19,637 bases of DNA from assembly GCA_040758525.1 (NCBI GenBank), contig JBFLVQ010000096.1, positions 1 to 19,637 of the forward strand, read 5' to 3'. Source of the stretch: JBFLVQ01 sp040758525. GTDB lineage: Bacteria > Acidobacteriota > Blastocatellia > Chloracidobacteriales > JADJPF01. Both the position numbers and the translations under genes were made by a program. The notes below the pieces were generated by a model that worked only from the letters and a program-made list of their open reading frames with translations, was not told the DNA's origin and did not search any database. This document shows positions 1-7,240 of this stretch, in pieces. Each line of letters opens with the position of its first letter. Position 1 is the first letter of the stretch.

Positions 1-1731
1 GCCACGTGGAAGGAACCGGAAACGACGGGAATTAAAGATACGATCACGGTTGCTGTACGAACCACCAGCTTTAATGTTAATGGTGGCATTAGTCTTAAAA
101 ATAAAACGCGACCAGTCCACAGCCGGCTCGCGTATATTCTCCCGCATACGGCTGAACATACGCAGGCCACTTTGTGCGGTCTCAAAATAGACAAACTGCT
201 GTAATGTTGGATCAAATTCATAGCGCGACTGTCGTCCATCAGGATCATCAAAGGTGGCACGTGCATAAGTTAAACGCCAATTAATGATGCTATTGCCAAG
301 TCGCGAGATAAGATGTTCACCACTTACTTGAGCCGTAGTTGTACGACTAAGTACATAACGCAAACGTTGATCGATAATGTCTGTGCCACGATCATCAAAA
401 AATCCTTGTGCGACACGTACCTCATCATTGGCATCGTTGCTGAAGAAGTTCTTTAATAAAAGTTTATTACTGGGATTGATCTTGTAGGCAGCACTAGTGA
501 TTGCGCCTAGGCGCACATTGTTTGTACCAACACCTAGATTATATAGGGTCTGTGGAACAATCACACGATTGCCATTGCTATCGCTAGCAACACGAAAATA
601 GTTCTGTATCTCATCCAATTGCTGTGAAGAGTTGCCGTAAGTAAGCGTGCCAACTAGCCCCAATTTGCCTAACTGAGTGCTGCCTACAACAGAATGGCTC
701 TGGTTAGGACTACCGGTGCGCATACGTGGTTCCCAAACGTTCTCGAAGGCGAGCCCAAATCTCTGTAATTCTTCTGGTGAAAAACCTGTGATCAACTGGC
801 TACCACGCCTTATACGCTGATCCGGAATAATATCTGGAAGACTACGCCGTCCTAAACCAAAACCAAGAAAATCAAAACGGCTGCCAGGATAACTTAAAAT
901 ATCCTGAAATGTTGTTTCAGTATTACCGCTTACAGATGATGAGATTTTTAGTGAAGATTGATTAGGGAATTCTAGTGTCTCGATCTTAACTAATCCACCA
1001 GCAAATTCGCCTGGTTGGTCTGGTGTAAAGGATTTAAGTACTTTGAAACTCTGCACCAGATTGCTCGGTACTTGATCAAGTGGGACAACCCGGCGATCTG
1101 GTTGTGGTGTGGGCATTAATGAATCATTTAGCACAGTATTGCTATAACGATCGCCTAGTCCTCGCACATAGACAAATTTGTTGTTAACTACTGAGAGTCC
1201 TGGCACACGTTGCAATACTCCAGCGGCATCGGAACTGGTATCATTACTGATCTCTTTACGACTGACTAGATCTGCAATGGTGGTGCCGGCGCGCCGCTCT
1301 TCAATAAATGCCACTTGTTCCGAACCACTACCAGCACTAACCTCTACGACTTCGCCGCTTCCTTGTTGTGAGAGAACGAGATCGATAAATGTGACCTCGC
1401 CGCTAGTAATGATAATTTGTTGAGTATTATTGAGGAAATCTGTATGGGAAGCTTGTAGTTGGTATTCACCGGGTGGTAGTTCTAAGGTAAAGTTTCCATC
1501 CGTATCTGTATAAACCTGTTGTCCAGTTGAGACGACTTCTACACTAGCTTTTACAAGCGGTTCACCGGTAGTTAAGTTAACTACCAGTCCTACCACTTTA
1601 CCGGGACGTGGTTGTTGTTGCTGCTGCTGTGCCGACCCGCCTGGGTTTGTTGCGGTAAGACCTACTGGCAGGTTAGGGCAGCATAGTATCAAAAGCACAA
1701 TGGCCCAAATCGATAATTTGTGCGAAGACAT
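1..1731 (-). CDS. TonB-dependent receptor, N-terminal part (3' end outside window)
   Basis: The minus strand is open from an ATG at 1731 to the window edge (577 codons), so the C-terminal barrel strands are missing. Residues 1-34 look like a signal peptide ending in GGSA, followed by six glutamines (35-40). Residues about 45-122 form a carboxypeptidase-regulatory-like/CNA-B type fold (GLVVNLTTGEPL, TDTDGNFTLELPPGEYQL). Residues about 148-252 are the plug domain, with the run GLSVVNNKFVYVRGLGDRY and then FTPDQPGEFAGGLVKIET, which is characteristic of Oar-like receptors of Acidobacteriota. The remainder is beta-barrel-like. The start is supported by GAGGTA about 11 bases upstream. By family, it would import a large or chelated substrate across the outer membrane using TonB/ExbBD energy; the substrate cannot be read from the sequence. 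Confidence 0.93.
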   Translation of the reverse strand, partial: MSSHKLSIWAIVLLILCCPNLPVGLTATNPGGSAQQQQQQPRPGKVVGLVVNLTTGEPLVKASVEVVSTGQQVYTDTDGNFTLELPPGEYQLQASHTDFLNNTQQIIITSGEVTFIDLVLSQQGSGEVVEVSAGSGSEQVAFIEERRAGTTIADLVSRKEISNDTSSDAAGVLQRVPGLSVVNNKFVYVRGLGDRYSNTVLNDSLMPTPQPDRRVVPLDQVPSNLVQSFKVLKSFTPDQPGEFAGGLVKIETLEFPNQSSLKISSSVSGNTETTFQDILSYPGSRFDFLGFGLGRRSLPDIIPDQRIRRGSQLITGFSPEELQRFGLAFENVWEPRMRTGSPNQSHSVVGSTQLGKLGLVGTLTYGNSSQQLDEIQNYFRVASDSNGNRVIVPQTLYNLGVGTNNVRLGAITSAAYKINPSNKLLLKNFFSNDANDEVRVAQGFFDDRGTDIIDQRLRYVLSRTTTAQVSGEHLISRLGNSIINWRLTYARATFDDPDGRQSRYEFDPTLQQFVYFETAQSGLRMFSRMRENIREPAVDWSRFIFKTNATINIKAGGSYSNRDRIFNSRRFRFLPRG

Positions 1732-1777
1732 TAAATTATTACCTCATGAGATCTGCTTTGAAATGGTTGCCCTGGGT

Positions 1778-1796
1778 CACTCCAGTATATGGAGTG
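1778..1796 (-). promoter_or_regulatory. Inverted repeat upstream of the TonB receptor gene (candidate operator)
   Basis: CACTCCA and TGGAGTG form perfect 7-bp arms around a 5-base centre (GTATA). The repeat lies 47 bases upstream of the receptor ATG. On the minus strand the centre reads TATACT, resembling a -10 box, although no good -35 stands 17 bases further up. A repressor site overlapping the promoter is plausible but not shown. Confidence 0.4.
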
Positions 1797-1913
1797 CAAT
1801 TTGGAGAATAGATAAGTTAACAATGTGATGTAACAGCCTTATTAAGCGCTGGTAAATTTTGTGTAAACAAGAATGGTTTTTCCGGTTGTGAATAGAAGGG
1901 TAGAAACGAAATT

Positions 1914-1944
1914 TTGTTACAGAAAGTTTACTACGCCTTAATAC
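1914..1944 (+). promoter_or_regulatory. Possible promoter for the Cys-rich protein/receiver pair
   Basis: TTGTTA (1914-1919) and TAATAC (1939-1944) resemble -35 and -10 hexamers, but the 19-base spacer is long. The site is about 65 bases upstream of the ATG at 2010. It is the best candidate in this gap, which otherwise holds AT-rich sequence without obvious structure apart from the repeat at 1778-1796. Confidence 0.3.
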
Positions 1945-2009
1945 TGGTGTTACGAAAAGAGATTAATCTTAAACCCTAATAAAACCAGCTCAGGCGAAGA
2001 GGTAACCCC

Positions 2010-2210
2010 ATGAAGAAGACCGAGTACAACGAATATCGTGATGGAGTCGTAGCGGTTGAGAATCAGACAGGGTTTTTCACCCAGTGTTCGCGCTGTGATC
2101 AAGTACAGCTTGAGCTAGAGTGTGAGGATTGTGGTGGGCCGGCCTGTGCCGGTTGGTATGGTAGTTGTTGTTGTTGTGGCAACGATTATGTAGTTGCAAT
2201 GATTGATTGA
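2010..2210 (+). CDS. Nine-cysteine miniprotein, putative zinc-binding
   Basis: This encodes 66 residues with a clear Shine-Dalgarno (GAGGT) shortly before the ATG. Cysteines sit at 26, 29, 38, 41, 46 and 53-56, arranged as CSRC, ECEDCGG, C, and the run SCCCCGN. The two CxxC pairs followed by CxxxC and CxxC spacing suggest a zinc ribbon or a double metal site. There is no signal peptide or membrane segment, so it is probably cytoplasmic. I do not recognise a named family. The next gene starts 24 bases downstream on the same strand, so the two are probably co-transcribed with the receiver-like protein. The cysteine pattern makes a chance ORF unlikely, because the antisense frame is not similarly constrained. 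Confidence 0.7.
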   Translation: MKKTEYNEYRDGVVAVENQTGFFTQCSRCDQVQLELECEDCGGPACAGWYGSCCCCGNDYVVAMID

Positions 2211-2234
2211 AACCAATGTATTGGGTAAGCGAGT

Positions 2235-2648
2235 ATGATTTCTCGTTCCTGTCCTAAGGTACTGATCATCAATGGCAGCGAGCGGATGGTAGCAACACTC
2301 AAGAGCCATCTGCAAAAGGCGGGTTGTGAAGTTGTCGCGCATATGAGTAGTTTAGGTATTATTGTCGCGATAATGGAAGAACGTCCCGACCTGATTGTGC
2401 TTGATGTTCATATGCCGATTATTGATGGACCGATACTCTGCCGCTTGGTACAGAAGAATCGCTTAATCTCAGGCACACCAATTCTGCTTTACTCATCACT
2501 GGCTGAAGAACCATTACGTCGTAAGGTAGCCCAATGGCAGGCACAGGGTTATATACGTAATGGTTGGAATGGCGAACGAGTTGCCAAACTGATTGCTCAC
2601 CATCTTACCGCAGTGCCAGCTATGAACTATGGGCAGGTTTCTGCCTAA
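2235..2648 (+). CDS. Atypical stand-alone receiver-domain protein
   Basis: The 137-residue protein is a single CheY-like fold. Beta-1 is KVLIINGSE (8-16), beta-3 is LIVLDVHMPIIDG with phospho-acceptor Asp57, beta-4 is PILLYSS with Ser87 at the switch Thr/Ser position, and beta-5 is GYIRNG (105-110). There is no output domain. Two canonical features are missing: the acidic pair after beta-1 is Asn13-Gly14 instead of Asp-Asp, and the conserved Lys after beta-5 is replaced (Arg108-Asn109). Mg-dependent phosphorylation is therefore likely altered or lost, although Asp57 is kept. It follows the Cys-rich miniprotein by 24 bases. The Shine-Dalgarno is weak. No cognate kinase is adjacent; the LytS/LytTR pair at 5170-7046 is a separate transcription unit. 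Confidence 0.85.
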   Translation: MISRSCPKVLIINGSERMVATLKSHLQKAGCEVVAHMSSLGIIVAIMEERPDLIVLDVHMPIIDGPILCRLVQKNRLISGTPILLYSSLAEEPLRRKVAQWQAQGYIRNGWNGERVAKLIAHHLTAVPAMNYGQVSA

Positions 2649-2663
2649 GCAGTTAATTAGCGT

Positions 2664-4187
2664 CTATTTGGTTTTTCTGGCTATATTCTTTCGTCCGCGC
2701 AAGAGTTCTGTTAACTCAGATATGTTCCCATTTCCATCTCTAACAAACTTGTATTCAAAACCATCTAACTCTCTGGCAAAGAACTCGCTTTCCGATGTGG
2801 GAAATAACTGGTACTTTGGGAAGTTCGCCTGCTCTGCCATCAATTTACCATTTTCTACTGTAACGTTGAGAATTCTTCCGGATGGGAACGTATATTGCCC
2901 AATGTAAACATCGTAAATTTTCGAATCTACTTTAGCAATGGCTCGCTCTTTAACAGCAAAGGAGTCTTGCCAGCCATACTCTTTAGCGATACTGCGAAAT
3001 ATTTCCATCGCGATAAGTTGACCATTATCGGCATTTGTCATTATTACTGCACCCTGGCCTAAATCGTTATATGCAACTAATAGAGATTGAAAGCCTCTAT
3101 TAATACCACCGTGCATAAAATGAGCAGTTGCACCCTCACCGATCAGATCAAGTCCAAGGCCAGCCATTCCGCTATGCACAGTGAGCATTTGACTCGCCAT
3201 CTCTTTGGAAAGAACTTTAGATCTTCCCGCCCGTGCCTGTTGTATTTCAATGGCAAAACGCGCTAGGTCAACAGCCGTTGTCCATAACCCACCCGCCGCC
3301 ATTTCGATATGGGTCAAACCCTTTCCTGCCAGTTTCTCTCCATTTGCTCGATGTCCTGTGGCAGCCTGTGACCAGAGTTCTTTTGGCAATGGTTGGGCAA
3401 AAATACTGTGCTTCATCTCGATTCTATCAAGAACTGTCTCCTTCATAATTGTAGGAAATGGCTTTCCAGTAACATCAATAAGAAGTAGTTGAATCACACT
3501 GTATCCACCACCCGAATAGTTGTAACGACTTCCAGGAACAGCCTCAACACGAACCGGTCGCGGGTTTGATAGATTATCTTTACCTTCTAAGGCTTCAACT
3601 AGCGTAGGAAGGTTTTCTCCATAAGTAAACTCTCCAACATATGATCTTGTTAATCCAGCGCTATGACTTAGCAGACGGCGAAGGGTAACTTTCTCATGTT
3701 GTGTGAACTCGTTTTCTGGCATCTTCCAGGAGACAAGTTTTTTGTTTATATCTTCATCAAGATTAAGTTTGCCTTCTTGCACCAAGCGCAATACCGCCAT
3801 CGCTGTTACAGGTTTGCTGATTGATGCTGCCTGAAAAAGTGTTTCCGTTGTTACAGGATCATTACTACCAGCTTCTTTAACACCGTAACCACATGCCCAC
3901 TCAATTTTGTTGTTATTGATGACGGCAATGCTGACACCCGGCACACGCCAAAACTTCATACGGTCGGCAAGGCTCATCTTAGTTCTTAGTTTCTCTTGAA
4001 TATCGACTGCATAGAGCAAACCATCTTCGACTCGCCTAATTCTCTCGTCGAGATTTGCATTTTGCGATAATGTTGAAGCCCGCTCCTCAGCCAATGCCGT
4101 TGAAGTTGATGGAACGATATTAGCTTGATGTGGGTTAAAGATTACGAGCAAGAGTAAGGAAAGAAGTAGTGTCACTTTAATTCTCAT
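2664..4187 (-). CDS. Exported serine hydrolase, class C beta-lactamase/esterase family
   Basis: The 507-residue protein has an N-terminal signal peptide (1 to about 33, ending TALA). It has the penicillin-binding-protein/class C fold: catalytic SISK at 122-125 (Ser122, Lys125), YSGGGY at 224-229 supplying the Tyr of the second motif, and HGG at 359-361 as the third motif. A C-terminal beta-rich domain (about 420-500, VYIGQYTFPSGRILNVTVENG) is common in EstB/PbpE-like hydrolases. The family includes D-aminopeptidases, esterases and cell-wall enzymes, and true beta-lactamase activity cannot be inferred. AAGGAAA lies 9 bases upstream of the ATG. It is the last gene of a probable three-gene operon (44 bases after the 106-residue gene) and meets the receiver gene tail to tail with a 15-base gap. 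Confidence 0.92.
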   Translation of the reverse strand: MRIKVTLLLSLLLLVIFNPHQANIVPSTSTALAEERASTLSQNANLDERIRRVEDGLLYAVDIQEKLRTKMSLADRMKFWRVPGVSIAVINNNKIEWACGYGVKEAGSNDPVTTETLFQAASISKPVTAMAVLRLVQEGKLNLDEDINKKLVSWKMPENEFTQHEKVTLRRLLSHSAGLTRSYVGEFTYGENLPTLVEALEGKDNLSNPRPVRVEAVPGSRYNYSGGGYSVIQLLLIDVTGKPFPTIMKETVLDRIEMKHSIFAQPLPKELWSQAATGHRANGEKLAGKGLTHIEMAAGGLWTTAVDLARFAIEIQQARAGRSKVLSKEMASQMLTVHSGMAGLGLDLIGEGATAHFMHGGINRGFQSLLVAYNDLGQGAVIMTNADNGQLIAMEIFRSIAKEYGWQDSFAVKERAIAKVDSKIYDVYIGQYTFPSGRILNVTVENGKLMAEQANFPKYQLFPTSESEFFARELDGFEYKFVRDGNGNISELTELLRGRKNIARKTK

Positions 4188-4231
4188 AAACTATGCTTTC
4201 CTTATAGACTTTCATAGAACTAATTCAGTAT

Positions 4232-4552
4232 TTATTCGCATCCATTATAATGTTTCGAAGCAAAAAACATCTGTTTGCCATCTGCGATAATAAATGGCTC
4301 AATGTCAGATCTGTTCTTGAAAAAATTGATCACTTTGTCATCAGGCAAAAGCTTGGATGTTGATTGGTATTCATCGGTTGAAATCACTCTTTCCGTAGAA
4401 ACCGTAGGTTTAATGAGAGTTTCCCGGCAAATATAAGGCGTGCTAAGCTCAAAACTATATAGTTGGCTTACCAACCAACAACCAAATGACAATAAGATCA
4501 AAAAAGCAATGGTTGCGAATAATTTTGTACTCATATCAAATTTCTTTGACAC
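4232..4552 (-). CDS. Small membrane-anchored protein of unknown function
   Basis: The 106-residue protein starts with GTG at 4552; an in-frame ATG at 4534 is the alternative (100 residues). Residues about 11-33 (KLFATIAFLILLSFGCWLVSQL) form one hydrophobic segment, a non-cleaved anchor or a signal peptide. The remaining roughly 70 residues are polar, with cysteines at Cys42 and near the C-terminus (NGCE), and would lie in the periplasm. I see no family match. Position is the main support: it sits 20 bases after the NTF2-like gene and 44 bases before the serine hydrolase, all on the minus strand. This suggests that the three act together in the envelope. Confidence 0.6.
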   Translation of the reverse strand: MSKKFDMSTKLFATIAFLILLSFGCWLVSQLYSFELSTPYICRETLIKPTVSTERVISTDEYQSTSKLLPDDKVINFFKNRSDIEPFIIADGKQMFFASKHYNGCE

Positions 4553-4572
4553 TCCATTTGTTAGAAACTTCC

Positions 4573-5022
4573 TTAAAGTTTCTTCTCAGGTTTTAACTCC
4601 CATAACACATTTACTATTACCCAGCGACCATTGTATTTCGCCATATGTAGATAATCGATCCATTCACTAGCAACTATCTTTACACTGGCAGCATTCTGAT
4701 AGATGTCTAGAATAGTAACATCTTTTTGTTGTTTCTCTTTGGGGGTAGACTTGCCAAAGCCCTTTCTAGTTGCTTGCACTAATGTCATTGCCCCCATTTG
4801 CTGAAGACGGCTGGCACCGGTCTGTTGATTGGTCTCGACGATTCTTTTTGCAAGCTCTGGATGCAGGCTTCTCTCCATACGTTCAAAATTCCCTTCATAC
4901 CAACCTTCAATATAATCGAGCGCCGTCTGTTTTATCTCTTCTTGATCGTGAGCGCTTTGTGCAACTACCTTGGAGGTTAATAAAAGAAAGATCATGGTAG
5001 CTATCAATATAGCCTTAAACAT
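4573..5022 (-). CDS. Exported NTF2-like (putative lumazine-binding family) protein
   Basis: The 149-residue protein has a signal peptide (MFKAILIATMIFLLLTSKVVA, cleavage about residue 21). The mature part begins with helices typical of the NTF2/SnoaL fold and contains LDYIEGWYEGNFERMERSLHPELAKR in outline. It ends with the strands VKIVASEWIDYLHMAKYNGRWVIVNVLWEL, as in the putative lumazine-binding family. Proteins of this group are usually small-ligand binders or of unknown function, so the substrate is undetermined. The start is strongly supported by AGGGAGGAGAG just upstream. It is the first gene of the minus-strand set ending with the serine hydrolase. The 147 bases between it and the LytTR gene should hold its promoter, but no convincing -35/-10 pair was found. 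Confidence 0.82.
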   Translation of the reverse strand: MFKAILIATMIFLLLTSKVVAQSAHDQEEIKQTALDYIEGWYEGNFERMERSLHPELAKRIVETNQQTGASRLQQMGAMTLVQATRKGFGKSTPKEKQQKDVTILDIYQNAASVKIVASEWIDYLHMAKYNGRWVIVNVLWELKPEKKL

Positions 5023-5169
5023 GGGACTCTCCTCCCTATACGGATTTATCTGTGTGTAGTAAAGCTTGCTGGAAATTAGCTAGATCAGCCGAGGCAAGAA
5101 AGCGTTATTGGGTAAACGGGTTATTGCTAAGGGTGAAATGTTGTAGAAGTTGGGCAAACCGTCATATCA

Positions 5170-5940
5170 TCAAATACTGTTTTCCAGAAGTTTTTGTAAT
5201 CTTGCTTGGTAACTTCGACCAGAGGTTAGATCCGATCCATCTTTCAAAATGATCTTATACTCTCCATGAAAGAGGGGGTGAAGCTCTTTTACCCACCTAA
5301 AATTGACTATTGCAGAGCGATGCACACGTATGAATTCGGCTGGATCAAGAATTGTTTCCAACCTACTCATAGTCATATGTAGAAGATAGGATTCCCGTCC
5401 GCTATGTAGGTTGACATAATTATCCGCCGCTTCTATCCAGCGAATCTCACTGACATCTAAGAAGAATATACGGCTAGTAGACTTGATCGCTAGACGCTCT
5501 ACATATTTGCGTTCAGACTGTAGATCATTAATAAAAGCCTGCAACCGATCATTCAACTGTGCTAGCTGTCGATTACGTATTTGGGATTTAGCTCTAATAA
5601 GCGCTTGCAGAAAGCGCTCCCGATCAATTGGTTTTAATAGATAATCCAATGCATGGACTTCAAATGCCTGCACAGCATATTCATCGTAAGCAGTAACAAA
5701 GATTACTACGGGAAGGTTGGCAATTCCTATTGTCTTTAAGACAGCGAAGCCATCCAGCACAGGCATCTGTACATCTAGGAAGATTAGTTGAGGTTCTTTC
5801 GTTAAGATTGCAGAAACAGCTTCTCGTCCATCTGCACACTCACCGACAATCTCAATTTCTGGATCTTCTAAGAGCCGCATTCTCACACCTTCACGTGCTA
5901 ACGGCTCATCATCAATAATAAGAACACGAATCTTTTCCAT
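5170..5940 (-). CDS. LytTR-family response regulator
   Basis: The 256-residue protein has a canonical receiver at residues 1-120 with acidic Asp10-Asp11, phospho-acceptor Asp55 (LIFLDVQMP), Thr83 and Lys103 (LLKPI). Residues about 150-253 form a LytTR DNA-binding domain (SRIFFLDVSEIRWIEAADNY, FIRVHRSAIVNF, LKDGSDLTSGRSY). It follows its kinase by 14 bases, so it is the second gene of a two-gene operon. All residues needed for phosphorylation are present, unlike the receiver at 2235-2648. The regulon is unknown. LytTR proteins usually bind paired direct repeats upstream of one or a few nearby genes, and the operon at 2664-5022 lies immediately downstream on the same strand, which makes it a candidate target. 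Confidence 0.95.
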   Translation of the reverse strand: MEKIRVLIIDDEPLAREGVRMRLLEDPEIEIVGECADGREAVSAILTKEPQLIFLDVQMPVLDGFAVLKTIGIANLPVVIFVTAYDEYAVQAFEVHALDYLLKPIDRERFLQALIRAKSQIRNRQLAQLNDRLQAFINDLQSERKYVERLAIKSTSRIFFLDVSEIRWIEAADNYVNLHSGRESYLLHMTMSRLETILDPAEFIRVHRSAIVNFRWVKELHPLFHGEYKIILKDGSDLTSGRSYQARLQKLLENSI

Positions 5941-5954
5941 AAGATTTTTCTCTA

Positions 5955-7046
5955 TTAATTACCCGGTGTTTTGAAGGGAACCTTGGTAGTAACCTCAAGG
6001 CCACCTTCTGCAACATTATGAAGCTCCAGACTACCTGCCTCGCCATATAGGTGTCGTAAACGGGCTCGTATATTGGATAGTCCAACACCCTGGGAGAATT
6101 GAGATGCTGCACTCTCATCTAAGCCAGGGCCATTATCACGTACTTGTAAGTGTAGAGTGCCATTCTCTCGTGCCGCACGCACTTCTACCAGTCCACCGCT
6201 GCTACGACGAGCCACACCATATCGTATCGCGTTCTCGACCAATGGCTGTAGAATCAGATGTGGCACCTGTGCTTCTAGTGCTTCTGGATCGATCTCTAAT
6301 CGTACTTTCAAGCGATCTTGATAGCGGGTCTGTTCGATCTCAAGATATTTTTCCAGAAAGTCCAACTCCTGCCGTAGCGCTACCTCGTGTGTTGCAGCAT
6401 TTGCTAATGCTACTCTCAACAGCTCACTTAAACGAACTAACATATGATCTGCAGCATTAATGTCCTTCTTCATAAGCACGGAGATCGCGTTAAGAGTGTT
6501 AAAGAGGAAATGTGGATTTAACTGCAGTTTTAATACGTCTAGTTGAGCTTGTGCCAATTGTGTCTCTAATTGCGAAGCTTTCAGTTCGCGGTCGCGAAAT
6601 TTGCTGTAATAATTGATTGCTTGATGAATACCAACAACAGACCAGTAGATTAAGATACTGGTATGGAATTCGGCAACAATAATATATTTTAATTTATTAA
6701 CAGGTTGGGGATATGGTTGAGTAAAAATTTGACGGATAGCCAGGTAAGCGCAAAGTTGTAGCAGCGAGAATAGACAACTGGCAATTAAATGTACGGGCAG
6801 ACTGGTTGACCAAGAGCTTGCTTCAAGAGGAAAACGTCGTGAGAGTCGTAGAATCGGTGGTGTCAAAAATGCCCATAGATATGCACAGATTAGCCATGTG
6901 GTTAACATAGATTGCCAGCTTACCGTACGACCAGCATAGATCAGGTTGATATACTCTTTACTGGTAAAGAAGAGGCCATAAAATGTCCAGCATAAAAACA
7001 GTATTAGCCATTTTGTGTAATGGTGTTTAGAGAGGAAGCTTTTCAT
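5955..7046 (-). CDS. LytS/YehU-type sensor histidine kinase
   Basis: The 363-residue protein has four predicted membrane segments (about 12-28, 45-63, 85-106 and 120-142), followed by a short coiled-coil linker (150-172). A His_kinase domain of the LytS class follows, with LQLNPHFLFNTLNAIS and phospho-accepting His179. The ATP-binding domain has VENAIRYG (Asn272), DNGPG at 304-308 and GVGLSNIRARL. There is no large extracytoplasmic domain, so the sensing input is probably within or at the membrane. AGGGGT stands a few bases before the ATG. The LytTR gene follows by 14 bases and is the obvious partner. A dyad and an extended -10 element lie upstream (7061-7089). Confidence 0.94.
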   Translation of the reverse strand: MKSFLSKHHYTKWLILFLCWTFYGLFFTSKEYINLIYAGRTVSWQSMLTTWLICAYLWAFLTPPILRLSRRFPLEASSWSTSLPVHLIASCLFSLLQLCAYLAIRQIFTQPYPQPVNKLKYIIVAEFHTSILIYWSVVGIHQAINYYSKFRDRELKASQLETQLAQAQLDVLKLQLNPHFLFNTLNAISVLMKKDINAADHMLVRLSELLRVALANAATHEVALRQELDFLEKYLEIEQTRYQDRLKVRLEIDPEALEAQVPHLILQPLVENAIRYGVARRSSGGLVEVRAARENGTLHLQVRDNGPGLDESAASQFSQGVGLSNIRARLRHLYGEAGSLELHNVAEGGLEVTTKVPFKTPGN

Positions 7047-7060
7047 GTTGGACCCCTAAG

Positions 7061-7081
7061 TTCAGCGCTAGTAACACTGAA
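7061..7081 (-). promoter_or_regulatory. Dyad at the start of the sensor-kinase operon (candidate operator)
   Basis: TTCAGCG and CACTGAA form 7-base arms with one mismatch pair (6 of 7) around CTAGTAA. The dyad lies just downstream of the minus-strand -10 element and about 15 bases upstream of the kinase ATG, so it would overlap or closely follow the transcription start. It could be an operator or an mRNA hairpin near the ribosome site. Confidence 0.35.
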
Positions 7082-7089
7082 TTATAGCA
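7081..7089 (-). promoter_or_regulatory. Extended -10 promoter of the kinase/LytTR operon
   Basis: On the minus strand the sequence reads TGC-TATAAT, a consensus extended -10. The hexamer 17 bases upstream (CCTCAT) is a poor -35, which an extended -10 can tolerate. The expected start of transcription is near 7074, about 28 bases before the ATG. Confidence 0.5.
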
Positions 7090-7109
7090 CTCTAGCCAAG
7101 CGAATGAGG

Positions 7110-7115
7110 TATAAT
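7110..7115 (+). promoter_or_regulatory. Consensus -10 hexamer facing the HAD gene
   Basis: TATAAT on the plus strand lies about 130 bases upstream of the chosen HAD start. The -35 region is not consensus. It lies back-to-back with the minus-strand TATAAT at 7081-7086, so this gap probably holds divergent promoters. Confidence 0.35.
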
Positions 7116-7240
7116 GCCTGACATCCCAGCCCTGAGTATTGATCACGGAGCCGTCTGTCGCCTGCATTGTGTTAAAATCAGTGTTCCGTACAGGGTGGAA
7201 TAAGGCTAGACATTTATATATTTATTGGGGAGGCATGCCT

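Noticed and set aside
1178..1423. 81-codon plus-strand reading frame
   Set aside because: It lies entirely inside the TonB receptor gene on the other strand, has no ribosome site, and the antisense frame shows clear family motifs.
1613..1634. GTT/GCT triplet run as a microsatellite of interest
   Set aside because: It encodes six glutamines just after the signal peptide, a common low-complexity linker in such receptors.
2641..2652. CTGC/GCAG near the end of the receiver gene as a terminator
   Set aside because: Arms of only four bases and no T-tract; too weak to call.
2664..4187. Calling the serine hydrolase an antibiotic-resistance beta-lactamase
   Set aside because: SxxK, Tyr and HGG motifs are shared by esterases and peptidases of the same fold, and the HGG and the extra C-terminal domain fit the non-lactamase branch better.
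7139..7240. N-terminal extension of the HAD gene
   Set aside because: The strong GGGGAGG fits only the ATG at 7241, and the HAD motif I normally starts within the first ten residues.
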